DNA from: Nitriliruptoraceae bacterium
Lineage (GTDB): Bacteria > Actinomycetota > Nitriliruptoria > Nitriliruptorales > Nitriliruptoraceae
Direction of reading: 5' to 3'
DNA: 64,000 nucleotides
Assembly (NCBI GenBank): GCA_003565155.1
Contig: PXDB01000041.1
Location: 62,001 to 126,000, forward strand
Under the pieces are notes generated by a model, which did no database searches, was not told the origin of the DNA, and saw nothing but the letters and a program-made list of their open reading frames with translations. Shown here one piece after another: positions 53,317 through 62,251 of this stretch (positions are counted from its first letter, which is position 1; each line of letters begins with the position of its first letter). Made by a program: the position numbers and the translations under genes.

Positions 53317-54795
53317 TCAGTCCAGCTCCCAGGTGTGCACCGGCTCGTTGGAGCGCATGTTGGCCAGGTAGCGCCGCGTGGTCTCCACCAGCGCATCCTC
53401 GCGCTCCATCGGGCCGTCGTCGAACAGCCGCCGGAAGGTGTGCACCTGCCAGCTGGCACCCGTGCGCCGCTTGAGCGCCCGCTGCTTGATGATCCCGAGG
53501 TAGTGGTCCCGGTCGCGCCGGTCCACGCCCCAGGTGTCCAGCCCCCGGTGGGCCAGCGGCAGCAGGGGGCGCAGGATCAGCTCGCTCGCCGGGACCTCAC
53601 CCATCCCCGGCCAGTACAGCTGGCTCTCGATGCCCCGGCGCGCCGCGGCCCGGAAGTTCTCCGACGCCGCGGTGAAGGACAGCTGCCGGGTGATCGGCTC
53701 GTCGAGGTCAGCGACGGCACGCACCAGACCGAAGTAGAAGGCGGCGTTGGCCACGGTGTCGACCATGGTGGGGCCGGCCGGCAGCACCCGGTTCTCGACG
53801 CGCAGGTGCGGCTTGCCGCGGGCGATGCCGTAGATCGGCCGGTTCCACCGGTAGATCGTGCCGTTGTGCAGCACCAGCTCGGGCAGGTGGGGGATGTCGC
53901 CGCGGGCGAGCACCTCCTCGGGTTCCTCGCCGTCCACCTCGGGGAGCAGGGAGGGGAAGTAGCGCACGTTCTCGTCGAACAGGTCGACGATGTCGTCGAT
54001 CCACCGCTCCCCGAACCACACCCGGGGGCGCACCCCCTGGGCGGTCAGCTCCTCGGAGCGCGTGTCGATGGTCTGCTCGAACAGGGCGATGCGGGTCTCG
54101 CGCAGCAGCTCCTTGCCCAACAGGAAGGGGGAGTTGGCGCCGGCGGCGACCTGGGCGGCGGCGATCGCCTGCGCGGCGTTCCACGTGCTGGCGAAGTTGT
54201 CCGGGCTGACCTGCAGGTGCAGCTGCACCGAGGTGGCGGCGGCCTCCATCGCGATCGAGGAGGCCTGGAGGCTGAGCCGCTCCACGCCGTCGATCTCCAG
54301 GTGCAGGTCCTCGCCGCGGGCCTCGAGGATCTGCTCGTTGAGCAGGTGGTAGCGGGGGTTGGCCGACAGGTTCTGGATCGTGACGTGGAGGTCCTTCAAG
54401 GTGGGGATGATCCCCACCATCGCCACGTGGGCGTCCAGCTCCTCGGCGCGACGATCGGCGAAGGCGAAGGAGGTCTGCAGCTCCTCCTCGATCTCCCGGA
54501 ACACCGTGGCGATCAGCTTGTGGGGCGCGAGGTTGAACTCGATGTTGAACTGCGCCAGCTCGGTCTGGAAGTCCTCCGACTCCAGGCGCGACAGCAGCTC
54601 CGCGTTGATCATCGTCGGTTCACCGTCGTCGTCGACGACGTAGAACTCGACCTCCACCCCGATCAGCTTGCGCGTCGTCTCGAACCGGTCCTCGGCCAGC
54701 AGTTGGCGGAACACCGCGAGGTTGCGCTTGACCTTCTCGCGGTAGCGCTGCCGGTCCTCGCGGGTGAAGCGTGTCTCACCGATGTCCTGCCCCAC
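53317..54795 (-). CDS. Glutamate-cysteine ligase family protein
   Basis: The 492-residue protein belongs to an actinobacterial glutamate-cysteine ligase-like group with GVEVEFYVVDDDGEP, FQTELAQFNIEFNL, HLEIDGVERLSLQ, SVQLHLQVSPDNFASTWNAA, NSPFLLGKEL and HLRVENRVLPAGPTM. These segments hold the glutamate and Mg-ATP residues of the fold. It may make gamma-glutamyl amides; in mycobacteria the EgtA relative feeds ergothioneine synthesis. Sequence alone does not fix the acceptor. Start GTG 54795 has GGGAG 6 nt upstream. It converges with mca. Confidence 0.8.
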   Translation of the reverse strand: MGQDIGETRFTREDRQRYREKVKRNLAVFRQLLAEDRFETTRKLIGVEVEFYVVDDDGEPTMINAELLSRLESEDFQTELAQFNIEFNLAPHKLIATVFREIEEELQTSFAFADRRAEELDAHVAMVGIIPTLKDLHVTIQNLSANPRYHLLNEQILEARGEDLHLEIDGVERLSLQASSIAMEAAATSVQLHLQVSPDNFASTWNAAQAIAAAQVAAGANSPFLLGKELLRETRIALFEQTIDTRSEELTAQGVRPRVWFGERWIDDIVDLFDENVRYFPSLLPEVDGEEPEEVLARGDIPHLPELVLHNGTIYRWNRPIYGIARGKPHLRVENRVLPAGPTMVDTVANAAFYFGLVRAVADLDEPITRQLSFTAASENFRAAARRGIESQLYWPGMGEVPASELILRPLLPLAHRGLDTWGVDRRDRDHYLGIIKQRALKRRTGASWQVHTFRRLFDDGPMEREDALVETTRRYLANMRSNEPVHTWELD

Positions 54796-54944
54796 GACCC
54801 GCTCCCGCTCCCACGCTCGTGGGCTGAAGGATAGGCACCTCCGGCAGCTCGCTGCACCTGGTTCGGCGGTGCGACCACCACACGGCGTGTCAGTAGCCTC
54901 CGATCGACGCCGCACACCGTCCCGACCCTGCGAAGGCCGTCGAC

Positions 54945-55958
54945 GTGCCCTCAGCCCCCGACCGTGCGCGCCTGCCCATGGCGGTCCGGCCCTGGCTCGG
55001 CGCGGTCCTGATCTCCTTCTCCGGGGTGTGGGTGCGCCTGGCCGACGTCGAGGCGGCCCGCTCGGCGTTCCTCCGGCTGTCCTACGCGCTGCCCCTGCTG
55101 GCCGTGCTGGTGGCCCTGCGGGCGGGCGGCAGCGACGCACCCCGTCGGTGGTTCCGCCCGATGGCGGTGGTCGCCGGTCTGCTGTTCGGGGTGAACCTGG
55201 TGGCCTGGCACGCCTCGCTCGGCATCATCGGGGCCGGGCTCGGGACCGTGCTGCCCAACCTGCAGGTGGTGGTGGTCGGGCTGCTGGGCGTGGTGCTGTT
55301 CCGCGAACGTCCGCGCCCGGGGTTCTGGGTCGCGCTGCCGCTGGTGCTGGTCGGGATCTGGCTGCTCTCGGCGCTGGGACGGCCGGTCGTCGCGGACGGC
55401 TCGGTGCCCGTCGGGGTGGGGCTCGGGGTGCTGGCCGGGGTGACCTACGCCGGCTGGCTCGTGCTGCTGCGGGTCGCCCGCGGCCGGGAGGGCGGGGGCT
55501 CCGCGGCGGAGTTGCTCTGGTCGCTGTGCCTCGGTGGCCTGGTGGTCACCGGCGGCGTGGCCGTCGCGGAGGGGGTCGCCGGTCCGGCAGGGTGGCCGGC
55601 GGACGGGTGGCTGCTCCTGCTGGCGCTCGGCTCGCAGGTGATCGGCTGGCTGCTGCTCACCTCCTCGATCCACCTGCTGCCCGCGGCGGCCACCTCGATC
55701 GCCCTGCTCCTGCAACCGGTCCTGGCACTGGTGTGGGGTGCGGTGCTGCTCGCCGAGCCCGTGGGCCTCCCGCAGGTCGCCGGGGCCGCGATCGTGCTGG
55801 CCGGGGTCGGTCTGGCGCACCGGTCCCTGCGGACCACCGAGGTGCGCGCGGTGCCCTCCCAGACAGGGTCCGGCGGGCACGGACGCACCCGCGGTGACGG
55901 CTCCGAAGCGGGAGCAGGGGTCGGCGGCCGCCGACCCGACGGCGACGCGGTCAGGTGA
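54945..55958 (+). CDS. EamA/DMT family transporter
   Basis: This 337-residue integral membrane protein has ten hydrophobic helices in two related halves, with the internal duplication typical of drug/metabolite transporters (FSGVWVRLADVEAARSAFLR near the start; SIHLLPAAATSIALLLQPVL in the second half). It may export a small metabolite. GTG 54945 is the start. Its stop overlaps pdxH (GTGA). Confidence 0.82.
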   Translation: MPSAPDRARLPMAVRPWLGAVLISFSGVWVRLADVEAARSAFLRLSYALPLLAVLVALRAGGSDAPRRWFRPMAVVAGLLFGVNLVAWHASLGIIGAGLGTVLPNLQVVVVGLLGVVLFRERPRPGFWVALPLVLVGIWLLSALGRPVVADGSVPVGVGLGVLAGVTYAGWLVLLRVARGREGGGSAAELLWSLCLGGLVVTGGVAVAEGVAGPAGWPADGWLLLLALGSQVIGWLLLTSSIHLLPAAATSIALLLQPVLALVWGAVLLAEPVGLPQVAGAAIVLAGVGLAHRSLRTTEVRAVPSQTGSGGHGRTRGDGSEAGAGVGGRRPDGDAVR

Positions 55959-56614
55959 GCGCTGAGGAGGCGGCGGTGGGACCGATGGAGCAGCCCCGGC
56001 AGGAGTACGATGCCGGCACCCTCGACATCGCGGACGTGGCTGACGGGCCCCTGCGCACCGCCCGGCGCTGGCTCGACGAGGCGGTCGCGGCCGGGCTGCC
56101 CGAACCGACCGCGGTGACCCTGGCCACGGTCGATGCCGACGGCGTGCCGGACGCCCGGGTGGTGCTGTTGCGCGGCTTCGACGACCACGGGCTGGTGTGG
56201 TTCACCAACCAGCGTTCCGCGAAGGGCCGCCAGCTCGCGGCCACGCCTGCGGCAGCGGTCGTCGCCTACTGGCCGGCGCTGGAGCGCCAGATCCGGTTCC
56301 GGGGCGCCGTCGAGGTGGTCGCCGACGCGGAGGCGGACGCTTACTTCGCCTCCCGGCCGCGGGGCAGTCAGCTCGGCGCGTGGGCCTCGCAGCAGTCCGA
56401 GCCCGTGGCGGATCGGGCCGCTCTGGAGGAACAGGTGGCCGCGACCACCGCCCGTTTCGCCGACGCCGAGGTGTCCCGTCCACCCCACTGGGGCGGCTAC
56501 CGGCTCGTGCCGCAGGTCGTCGAGCTGTGGCAGGGGCGGCCCTCCCGCCTGCACGACCGGGTGCGCTGCACGCGCGACGGCGACGGCTGGCGGGTGGAGC
56601 GGCTCCAGCCGTGA
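55955..56614 (+). CDS. pdxH: Pyridoxamine 5'-phosphate oxidase
   Basis: PdxH uses FMN to oxidise pyridoxamine or pyridoxine phosphate to PLP. The 219-residue protein has PTAVTLATVDADGVPDARVV, LRGFDDHGLVWFTNQRSAKG, RQIRFRGAVE, SRPRGSQLGAWASQQS and the C-terminal LVPQVVELWQGRPSRLHDR and WRVERLQP. It serves the many PLP enzymes in this window (thrC, lysA, cbs, metB). It overlaps the transporter by 4 bp. Confidence 0.94.
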   Translation: MSAEEAAVGPMEQPRQEYDAGTLDIADVADGPLRTARRWLDEAVAAGLPEPTAVTLATVDADGVPDARVVLLRGFDDHGLVWFTNQRSAKGRQLAATPAAAVVAYWPALERQIRFRGAVEVVADAEADAYFASRPRGSQLGAWASQQSEPVADRAALEEQVAATTARFADAEVSRPPHWGGYRLVPQVVELWQGRPSRLHDRVRCTRDGDGWRVERLQP

Positions 56615-56677
56615 GCTGGTCGCACCGTCGCTACGGCCGACTACCTTGCCGCCCTCACGACGCGCACCCGGAGCCTG

Positions 56678-58840
56678 ATGGCCTCCAGTAACGGTTCCGC
56701 GCCCGCCTCCGGCAACGGCGGTGGGCGGCTCGAGCAGAAGCTCGGGCTGCTCGACGTGTACGCGATCTGCACCGGCGCGATGTTCGCCTCCGGGTTCTTC
56801 CTGCTGCCGGGGATCGCCGCCGCCAACGCCGGCCCGGCCGTGGTCCTCGCCTACGCGGTCTCCAGCCTGCTGATGGTGCCGGCGATGTTCTCCATCGCGG
56901 AGCTGTCCAGCGCGATGCCACGGGCGGCCGGCACCTACTTCTTCATCCACCGCAGCCTGGGTCCCCTGGCGGGCACGATCGGTGGCCTCGGTGCCTGGGT
57001 GGTCCTCATCGCCAAGAGCGGCTTCGCCCTGGTGGGGATGGGTGCCTACCTCGGCCTGCTGTTCGACGTCCCCGTCCGGCCGCTGGCGATCGCGCTCACC
57101 GTCGCCTTCGCGCTGCTCAACATCTTCGGCGCCAAGGAGACGGCACGGCTGCAGGTGTGGCTGGTGGTCACCCTGGTGTCGGTGATGGTCTTCTTCATCG
57201 CCGCAGGCGCCTTCGAGGTCGTCCGGGCGGACCCGGCGTTGGTCCAGGGCGGGTTCGACCCGCTCCTGCCCTTCGGGGTGGAGAACCTGCTCGGCACGAT
57301 CGGGCTGGTCTTCATCTCCTACGCGGGCCTGACCAAGGTGTCCTCCGCCGCCGAGGAGATCCGCGACCTCGACCGGAACCTGCCGCTCGGCATGATCCTG
57401 TCCCTGGCCACCGTCGGGGTGATCTACACCGCCGGTGTCGCGATCCTGGTGGCGATCATCCCGCAGCAGGAGCTGTGGACCGACCTCACCCCGGTGGCCA
57501 CCGCGGGCGAGGTGGTGTTCGGCTGGCTGCCGGGGCCGATCGGGGTGGGGCTGATCGTGATCGCCGCCGCGACGGCCTTCGCCTCCACCGGCAACGCCGG
57601 CATCCTCACCGCGTCGCGGTACCCGCTGGCCATGGCGCGGGACCGGCTGCTGTGGAGCGGGTTCGACCGCCTGGGGCGGTTCGGCACGCCGGTGTTCTCC
57701 GTCATCGTGACATCCGCGCTGATGATCCTCGCCATCGTCTTCCTCGATGTGGAGCGCCTCGCCAGCCTCGGCAGTGCCTTCCTGCTGCTGCTGTTCGCCC
57801 TGATCAACGTGTCGGTGATCGTGATGCGCGAGAGCCGGCTGTCCTCCTACGCCCCCGGGTACCGCTCGCCGCTGTACCCGTGGATGCAGATCGTGGGGGC
57901 GATCACCACCCTCGGGCTCATCTTCACCCTCGGGGTGTTCTACGTCGTGTTCGTGGTGACCATCATCGTCGTCGCCGTGGTGTGGTACCGGCTCTACGTG
58001 CGGCCGCGCGTCACCCACCGGGCCGCGATGTACGGCGTGTTCCACCGACTCGGCGAGCAGCACGACGACGGGGTCGACGAGGAACTGTGGGGGATCCTCC
58101 AGGAACGCGGCGTCGATGGTGACGACCCCTTCGATGAGCTGCTGGCCCGCGCCATCGTGTTCGACGTGGAGGGCAAGGTCGACCTCGACGAGATCCTCAC
58201 CCGGGTCGCCACCCGCGTCCGGGGCAGGCTCAAGCAGCCGATGGACGGGCTCGACGAGGGGCTGTCCGCAGCCGCAGCCCGGGCCGTGGTGCCCGACGGG
58301 GCGCCCGCCGTCGTGCACGATCTGCTGCGCCACGACCTGAGCCGGCCACTGATCGTGCTGGTGCGGGCCAAGCGTGGGGTGCGCATCTCCAGCGGTCGCC
58401 GCTTCCCGGGCAGCACCCTGCCCCAGGACACGGGCGCGGCGGGACCGCGCACGCAGGCCCTGCTGTTCCTGCTCTCGCCCGAGGGGCGTCTCACCGAGCA
58501 CCTGCGCCGCCTCGCGCAGCTGGTGACCTCCGTGGAGGCGGAGACCTTCGAGGACGAGTGGCGCCGTGCCCATGACGAGCAGGCCCTGCTCGAGACCCTG
58601 CTGCGTGACGAGCGCTACGCCTCGGTGACCGTCGGTGCGGCCGACGCGCCCGCGGATCTCGCCGACAAACGGCTCAAGGAGCTCGACCTGCCGGGCAACC
58701 TGCTGGTGGCGCTGGTGCGGCGTGGCGACCGCACGATCGTTCCCGACGGTGACACGCTGCTACGACCAGGCGACCGGCTGACGGTGATCGGGACGCCGGC
58801 CGAGGTCACCGAGCTGTCCGGACCCGCGGAGCCGGTCTGA
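56678..58840 (+). CDS. APC superfamily transporter with C-terminal TrkA-C domain
   Basis: The 720-residue protein has twelve hydrophobic helices (about residues 25-450) starting with GLLDVYAICTGAMFASGFFL, a KETARLQVW loop and STGNAGILTASRYPLAMARD. The C-terminal part (about 460-720) has an EIIA/USP-like region and a TrkA-C domain (LPGNLLVALVRRGDRTIVPD, RPGDRLTVIGT). Such proteins move amino acids or potassium and are regulated by the C-terminal ligand-binding domain; the substrate is unknown. ATG 56678 has GGAG 4 nt upstream. Confidence 0.82.
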   Translation: MASSNGSAPASGNGGGRLEQKLGLLDVYAICTGAMFASGFFLLPGIAAANAGPAVVLAYAVSSLLMVPAMFSIAELSSAMPRAAGTYFFIHRSLGPLAGTIGGLGAWVVLIAKSGFALVGMGAYLGLLFDVPVRPLAIALTVAFALLNIFGAKETARLQVWLVVTLVSVMVFFIAAGAFEVVRADPALVQGGFDPLLPFGVENLLGTIGLVFISYAGLTKVSSAAEEIRDLDRNLPLGMILSLATVGVIYTAGVAILVAIIPQQELWTDLTPVATAGEVVFGWLPGPIGVGLIVIAAATAFASTGNAGILTASRYPLAMARDRLLWSGFDRLGRFGTPVFSVIVTSALMILAIVFLDVERLASLGSAFLLLLFALINVSVIVMRESRLSSYAPGYRSPLYPWMQIVGAITTLGLIFTLGVFYVVFVVTIIVVAVVWYRLYVRPRVTHRAAMYGVFHRLGEQHDDGVDEELWGILQERGVDGDDPFDELLARAIVFDVEGKVDLDEILTRVATRVRGRLKQPMDGLDEGLSAAAARAVVPDGAPAVVHDLLRHDLSRPLIVLVRAKRGVRISSGRRFPGSTLPQDTGAAGPRTQALLFLLSPEGRLTEHLRRLAQLVTSVEAETFEDEWRRAHDEQALLETLLRDERYASVTVGAADAPADLADKRLKELDLPGNLLVALVRRGDRTIVPDGDTLLRPGDRLTVIGTPAEVTELSGPAEPV

Positions 58841-59152
58841 CGACCTCGTCCCGGGGTGGAGCGCACCCGCGTGGGGTGGGCGCCGAGGCGGTTGCCCGCG
58901 GTGACAGCGGGCTCGCAGGCCGGCGTGCAGTGGACCGACGGCGACCAGCACCCGCAGGTGCCGTCCCTCCACCGAACAGCGCGCGTCGCCCATGACCGAC
59001 CGCCTGCACCGCCTGCCCTGGTGATCCGAGGGGCGAGAAGGTGCAGAGGTCAGCGTCCGCACCGATGCGCGCAGCTCGGCTTCGTCCGACCGGGGTCTGC
59101 CAACCACGGGCCTGCCCGCTGGTGGTCGTGATCCTCCGCTGCTGCGCGTGCG
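58841..59152. other. Intergenic region between convergent genes
   Basis: No gene, repeat or strong hairpin is supported in these 312 bp. Confidence 0.4.
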
Positions 59153-60148
59153 TCAGTCGAGCTCGCCCGGCATCAACTCGATGTCGCTGAGGTCGATCAT
59201 CGCGGTCAGCGGGTCGTCGGGGTCGCCGACCCGCAGCTCCACATCCTCCGCATCGATGGGGAGCTGGACGTAGAGGTTCCAGACCTGCTGCTCGTCCAGC
59301 TCGATGTTCCTGTCGGGTGACTCCAGCGACTCGAGTCCGAGGGGTCGGTCATCGACCATGAGCCGGACGTCGTCCTCGGTGACCCGGACCGAGGACCTTC
59401 TCGGGTCGCGGTCTTCACCTCCGAGGTTCACGACGTCGAGCTCCACGAACAGCCACCGCTTCCCAGCCTCGGCACGCCGGTCAGTGGGGTCACTCAGCTG
59501 CCGTGATGTCCGCTCAGGGCCGATGTCGGATCGCAGCTCGGCGGAGAGCAGGGTCACGGCCAGGGTCGTCTCGCCTCTGTCGCGGGAGGCTTGGTACTCC
59601 CCCTCGAGTTCGAGGTCGAGGGCCGTCACGGGCTCGGGCTCGAGCACCGGTCCATCCGGCAGCGTGCACAGGACGGGAAGGCGGTCCGTCGTGCCGAGCC
59701 GCAGCACGAGGTCATCGAAGCTGGCGGTGGGGAGCTCGAAGCGTACGTCGAGCTCGGTCGAGGTCCCGGCCTCGAGCGCTTCGCTGAACCTGGCGCTCGG
59801 CGCGCTGGCGAGACCGTCGCCGTGGAGGAGGCGCAAGAGGTCGCTGTCGACCCGCACCCGCTGATCCAGCGGGTTGACGACGACCAGGTCCACGGTGAGG
59901 GACGGGTCGTAGAGGTCGCCGGAGGCTTCGAGCATCGGCAGGATCTCGGCGAGCTCCTCCTCGGTCATGAACTGCATCGATTCGACGAAGTCCGGGTCGA
60001 GCTCCGACACCTCTTCCGGTGCCTCGGCCTCCGGCTCGGGCAGCGGTTCGGGGTCGTCGCCATCGCCGCAGGCGGAGAGCGTCAGTGCCAGCATGACACC
60101 GAGGGCCGCCGTTCTGACGGCCGTTGACGGTTGTGTGCTCCTCCGCAT
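59153..60148 (-). CDS. Secreted lipoprotein of unknown function
   Basis: A lipoprotein signal (RTAALGVMLALTLSAC, lipobox LSAC) is followed by a Glu/Pro-rich linker. Two beta-rich segments come next, one with LTVDLVVVNPLDQRVRVD and one with GKRWLFVELDVVNLGGEDRD. They look like Ig-like or DUF4352-type domains. The 331-residue protein is likely anchored to the outer face of the cytoplasmic membrane. No enzyme motif is seen. Confidence 0.72.
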   Translation of the reverse strand: MRRSTQPSTAVRTAALGVMLALTLSACGDGDDPEPLPEPEAEAPEEVSELDPDFVESMQFMTEEELAEILPMLEASGDLYDPSLTVDLVVVNPLDQRVRVDSDLLRLLHGDGLASAPSARFSEALEAGTSTELDVRFELPTASFDDLVLRLGTTDRLPVLCTLPDGPVLEPEPVTALDLELEGEYQASRDRGETTLAVTLLSAELRSDIGPERTSRQLSDPTDRRAEAGKRWLFVELDVVNLGGEDRDPRRSSVRVTEDDVRLMVDDRPLGLESLESPDRNIELDEQQVWNLYVQLPIDAEDVELRVGDPDDPLTAMIDLSDIELMPGELD

Positions 60149-60545
60149 GTCGCACCACCACCCTGTCAGCCGACCCGGGCCGGTGGCGTGACCGGCGCGG
60201 GCACGTCTCCACTCATCTCGTAGTGTCGCCGTTTCGGGGTACGGGTGTGTCGGGGCAACGGACAGAGGGCGGCATCGCCTTGTGCCCCTACCCGTCCCGG
60301 GACGCGTGGCTCGGCGGGCCGATGCGGCCGCTCAGCGGCCCCAGAGCTGACGGGAGGCCCTAGCGGTGTCCGGCTGTGACCACCGGCGGCCGTACTGCTC
60401 TCGAGCGGCTGTACGGGTCGCATCCCGATGCCGTTGCCTCGCCGTTCGTCGGCGGCGTCGAGCTGGTCGGTAGGTTCGCGCGCGTCCGTGACGGCCGGCC
60501 GTCACGAAACCCCACCGCACCCCCTGACGCGCATCAGGAGGCTCG
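60149..60545. other. Intergenic region, divergent promoters
   Basis: No gene is supported in these 397 bp. Only a 6-bp stem GGCCGC-TCA-GCGGCC near 60326 was noticed. Confidence 0.35.
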
Positions 60546-60720
60546 ATGAACCGGCTCGCAGGCTCCACCTCCCCCTACCTCCAGCAGCACGCCGACAACC
60601 CGGTGGACTGGTACCCGTGGGGGGAGGCGGCCTTCGACGAGGCCAAGCGCCGCGGGGTGCCGATCTTCCTCTCCGTCAGCTACTCCTCCTGCCACTGGTG
60701 CCACGTGATGGCCCCGGAGT
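60546..60720 (+). pseudogene. Truncated thioredoxin-domain (DUF255/YyaL-like) protein
   Basis: The first 57 or so residues ([20 protein letters not shown], then [16 protein letters not shown]) are an excellent match to the N-terminus of the DUF255 thioredoxin-like family, including the CHWC motif. After PEL, near 60715, the family sequence stops, and the following residues bear no relation to it (expected proteins exceed 600 residues). The gene is therefore broken by a deletion or insertion; the open frame runs on to 60932 in unrelated sequence. Confidence 0.8.
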
Positions 60721-60791
60721 TGGTCGCTAACGGCCGCGAGAAGCCCGTCCAACGGAATCTCGTCCCACCGTCGCCCTGGGTGTTCAGCGCA

Positions 60792-60824
60792 GTTCTTCCC
60801 ACACTCTTCCCACGTGGGAAGAAC
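60792..60824. promoter_or_regulatory. 11-bp inverted repeat with nested palindrome
   Basis: GTTCTTCCCAC (60792-60802) and GTGGGAAGAAC (60814-60824) are perfect inverted repeats. Between them is another TCTTCCCAC, so TCTTCCCACGTGGGAAGA (60805-60822) is an 18-bp perfect palindrome. It lies about 75 bp beyond the DUF255 break. Confidence 0.6.
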
Positions 60825-60917
60825 GCCATCCCAGCCCAGGAGTACCGGTCCAGCCAGGCTCACGGCGATCGGGTGGCGCCGCGCGAACGGTCAGGCACCG
60901 GCGGGAACTCCGCTGGC

Positions 60918-61079
60918 TTCGCTGCACGATAGGGATGTCGCGCCAGGAACCGAGTGCGAGCAGGTGGCGGTCGCGGCTGACGATGAGGACCGCCTCTTCT
61001 GGTTCGACGAGTTCACCGAGGCGGATCACTCGTAGCGGGTTCCTGGATGAGGCGATCGACGTCCTCCTCGTCTTCGCCG
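60918..61079 (-). pseudogene. Remnant resembling the end of a PIN-domain toxin
   Basis: On the minus strand a short stretch reads AVLIVSRDRHLLALGSWRDI, close to the conserved C-terminal end of PIN-domain (VapC-type) proteins. An acidic segment upstream, in another frame, would match the preceding helix. No intact PIN gene or antitoxin is present, so this looks like a decayed toxin gene. The match is short and the call is tentative. Confidence 0.35.
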
Positions 61080-61233
61080 CCCACGGCTCGGGGCGCCGGC
61101 AGCCCCGTAGTCCTGCCGGAGTTCGAAGCGTTCGGTCTGGGGCTGGCGGGCAGCCTTGCCCGCTGTCCGTTCTCGTGGCTGCCGCTCGCGTTGGTCCTGA
61201 CGCGTAGGCTCAGGCCGAGCGTCAGGATGGTGC

Positions 61234-61869
61234 ATGGAGGCGGGTGGGCTGCTGCGGCTCGACTACGGCCTGGAGCGTCGGCCGTGGGCCGATCCGGACC
61301 TCGATCAACTCGATGTGTGGGAGGTGGTCCTGCGGCTCGGAACGTTCACCAACGGCGACGTAGAGGACGACGAGGTCAGTTGGGACACCGTGGCGCGGGC
61401 GTGGCTGTACGGCATGGACCCCGAGCGCAACATCCTGGTGGACCAGCGGCCGTGCGACGTGGCCGACGCCCACTCGGCGGAGGCTGCCTACTACTTCGCG
61501 CACGTCTTCGACCAGGCAGGCGGCTTCCTCGCTGACATCGACGGGCAGTTCGAGTGGGTGGTGGGCCGGGCGCTGTTCCTCCACGACGTGCAGGTGCCAC
61601 AGGCCCACCGGCGCCGCGGCTTTGCCAGCATCCTGGCCGCCGACGCGATCCTCACCCTTGCGCCCGCCGGCACGGCCGTGTTCGCCCATCCGGGACCGAC
61701 TGACCTCGAGCCGGAAGGCGACGACGAGGTGGCATGGTTGCACCACGAGGCGGCGAACACCCGCTTCCTCGCCCGCCTGGGGTTCGTGCCCTTCCGAGAC
61801 CGGCTGTGGACGCTCGACCTCTCGGCCGGTGACGGGATGGCGACATTGGCGAACATCCGTCGGTCGTAG
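61234..61869 (+). CDS. GNAT-like acetyltransferase
   Basis: The 211-residue product has a C-terminal GNAT motif A (LHDVQVPQAHRRRGFASILA) followed by TRFLARLGFVPFRDRLWTLD. The N-terminal half has no recognisable motif. It is isolated in a gene-poor stretch with decayed neighbours, so it may be an accessory gene. A TAGGCT element near 61205 could be its -10 box. Confidence 0.6.
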   Translation: MEAGGLLRLDYGLERRPWADPDLDQLDVWEVVLRLGTFTNGDVEDDEVSWDTVARAWLYGMDPERNILVDQRPCDVADAHSAEAAYYFAHVFDQAGGFLADIDGQFEWVVGRALFLHDVQVPQAHRRRGFASILAADAILTLAPAGTAVFAHPGPTDLEPEGDDEVAWLHHEAANTRFLARLGFVPFRDRLWTLDLSAGDGMATLANIRRS

Positions 61870-62251
61870 CCCGGGATGGCGCCGCGCGCTCCGTTCGAGC
61901 CGCATCAGCAAGGGGCTGGGCGATTCGCCCCGGCAAACCAGGAGCTTCGAGCCGGATCCGGACCACGGGCGAGATCTGCCATCAACGACTGGCCGTGGAT
62001 GAGCCAACGCCCACCGCGGCTCGACCAAAGCTTCCTCGAACCCGCCCATCCGGTAGCGGGTCACGAGACGCATGCGCTCGTAGCGCTCGACCCGGTACCC
62101 GTAGACCGCTGGTCCAGGTCCGCTCGAGCCTCGGCTGCGACGCCCGGCGTGGTGGTCGCGGTGGCCGCTTCGGGTCCTACTCCGAACCGGCGCAGATCTC
62201 GAGGGGAGGAGGGAGTTCGCGGAGGGCTGCGGCTCGGTAGCCTACGCGAGC
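61870..62251. other. Intergenic region with possible gene remnants
   Basis: No intact gene is supported in these 382 bp. The minus strand from about 62130 to 61880 carries a short protein-like stretch (RYRMGGFEEALVEPRWALAH) without recognisable relatives; it may be part of a decayed gene. Confidence 0.3.

Noticed and set aside
55445-58573. A 1042-codon antisense open frame across pdxH and the transporter
   Set aside because: It is a shadow of several real genes; the composition is skewed to H, R, G, D and no domain is seen.
60546-60932. A complete 128-residue thioredoxin
   Set aside because: Only the first 57 residues match the DUF255 family; the rest is unrelated sequence read through a breakpoint.
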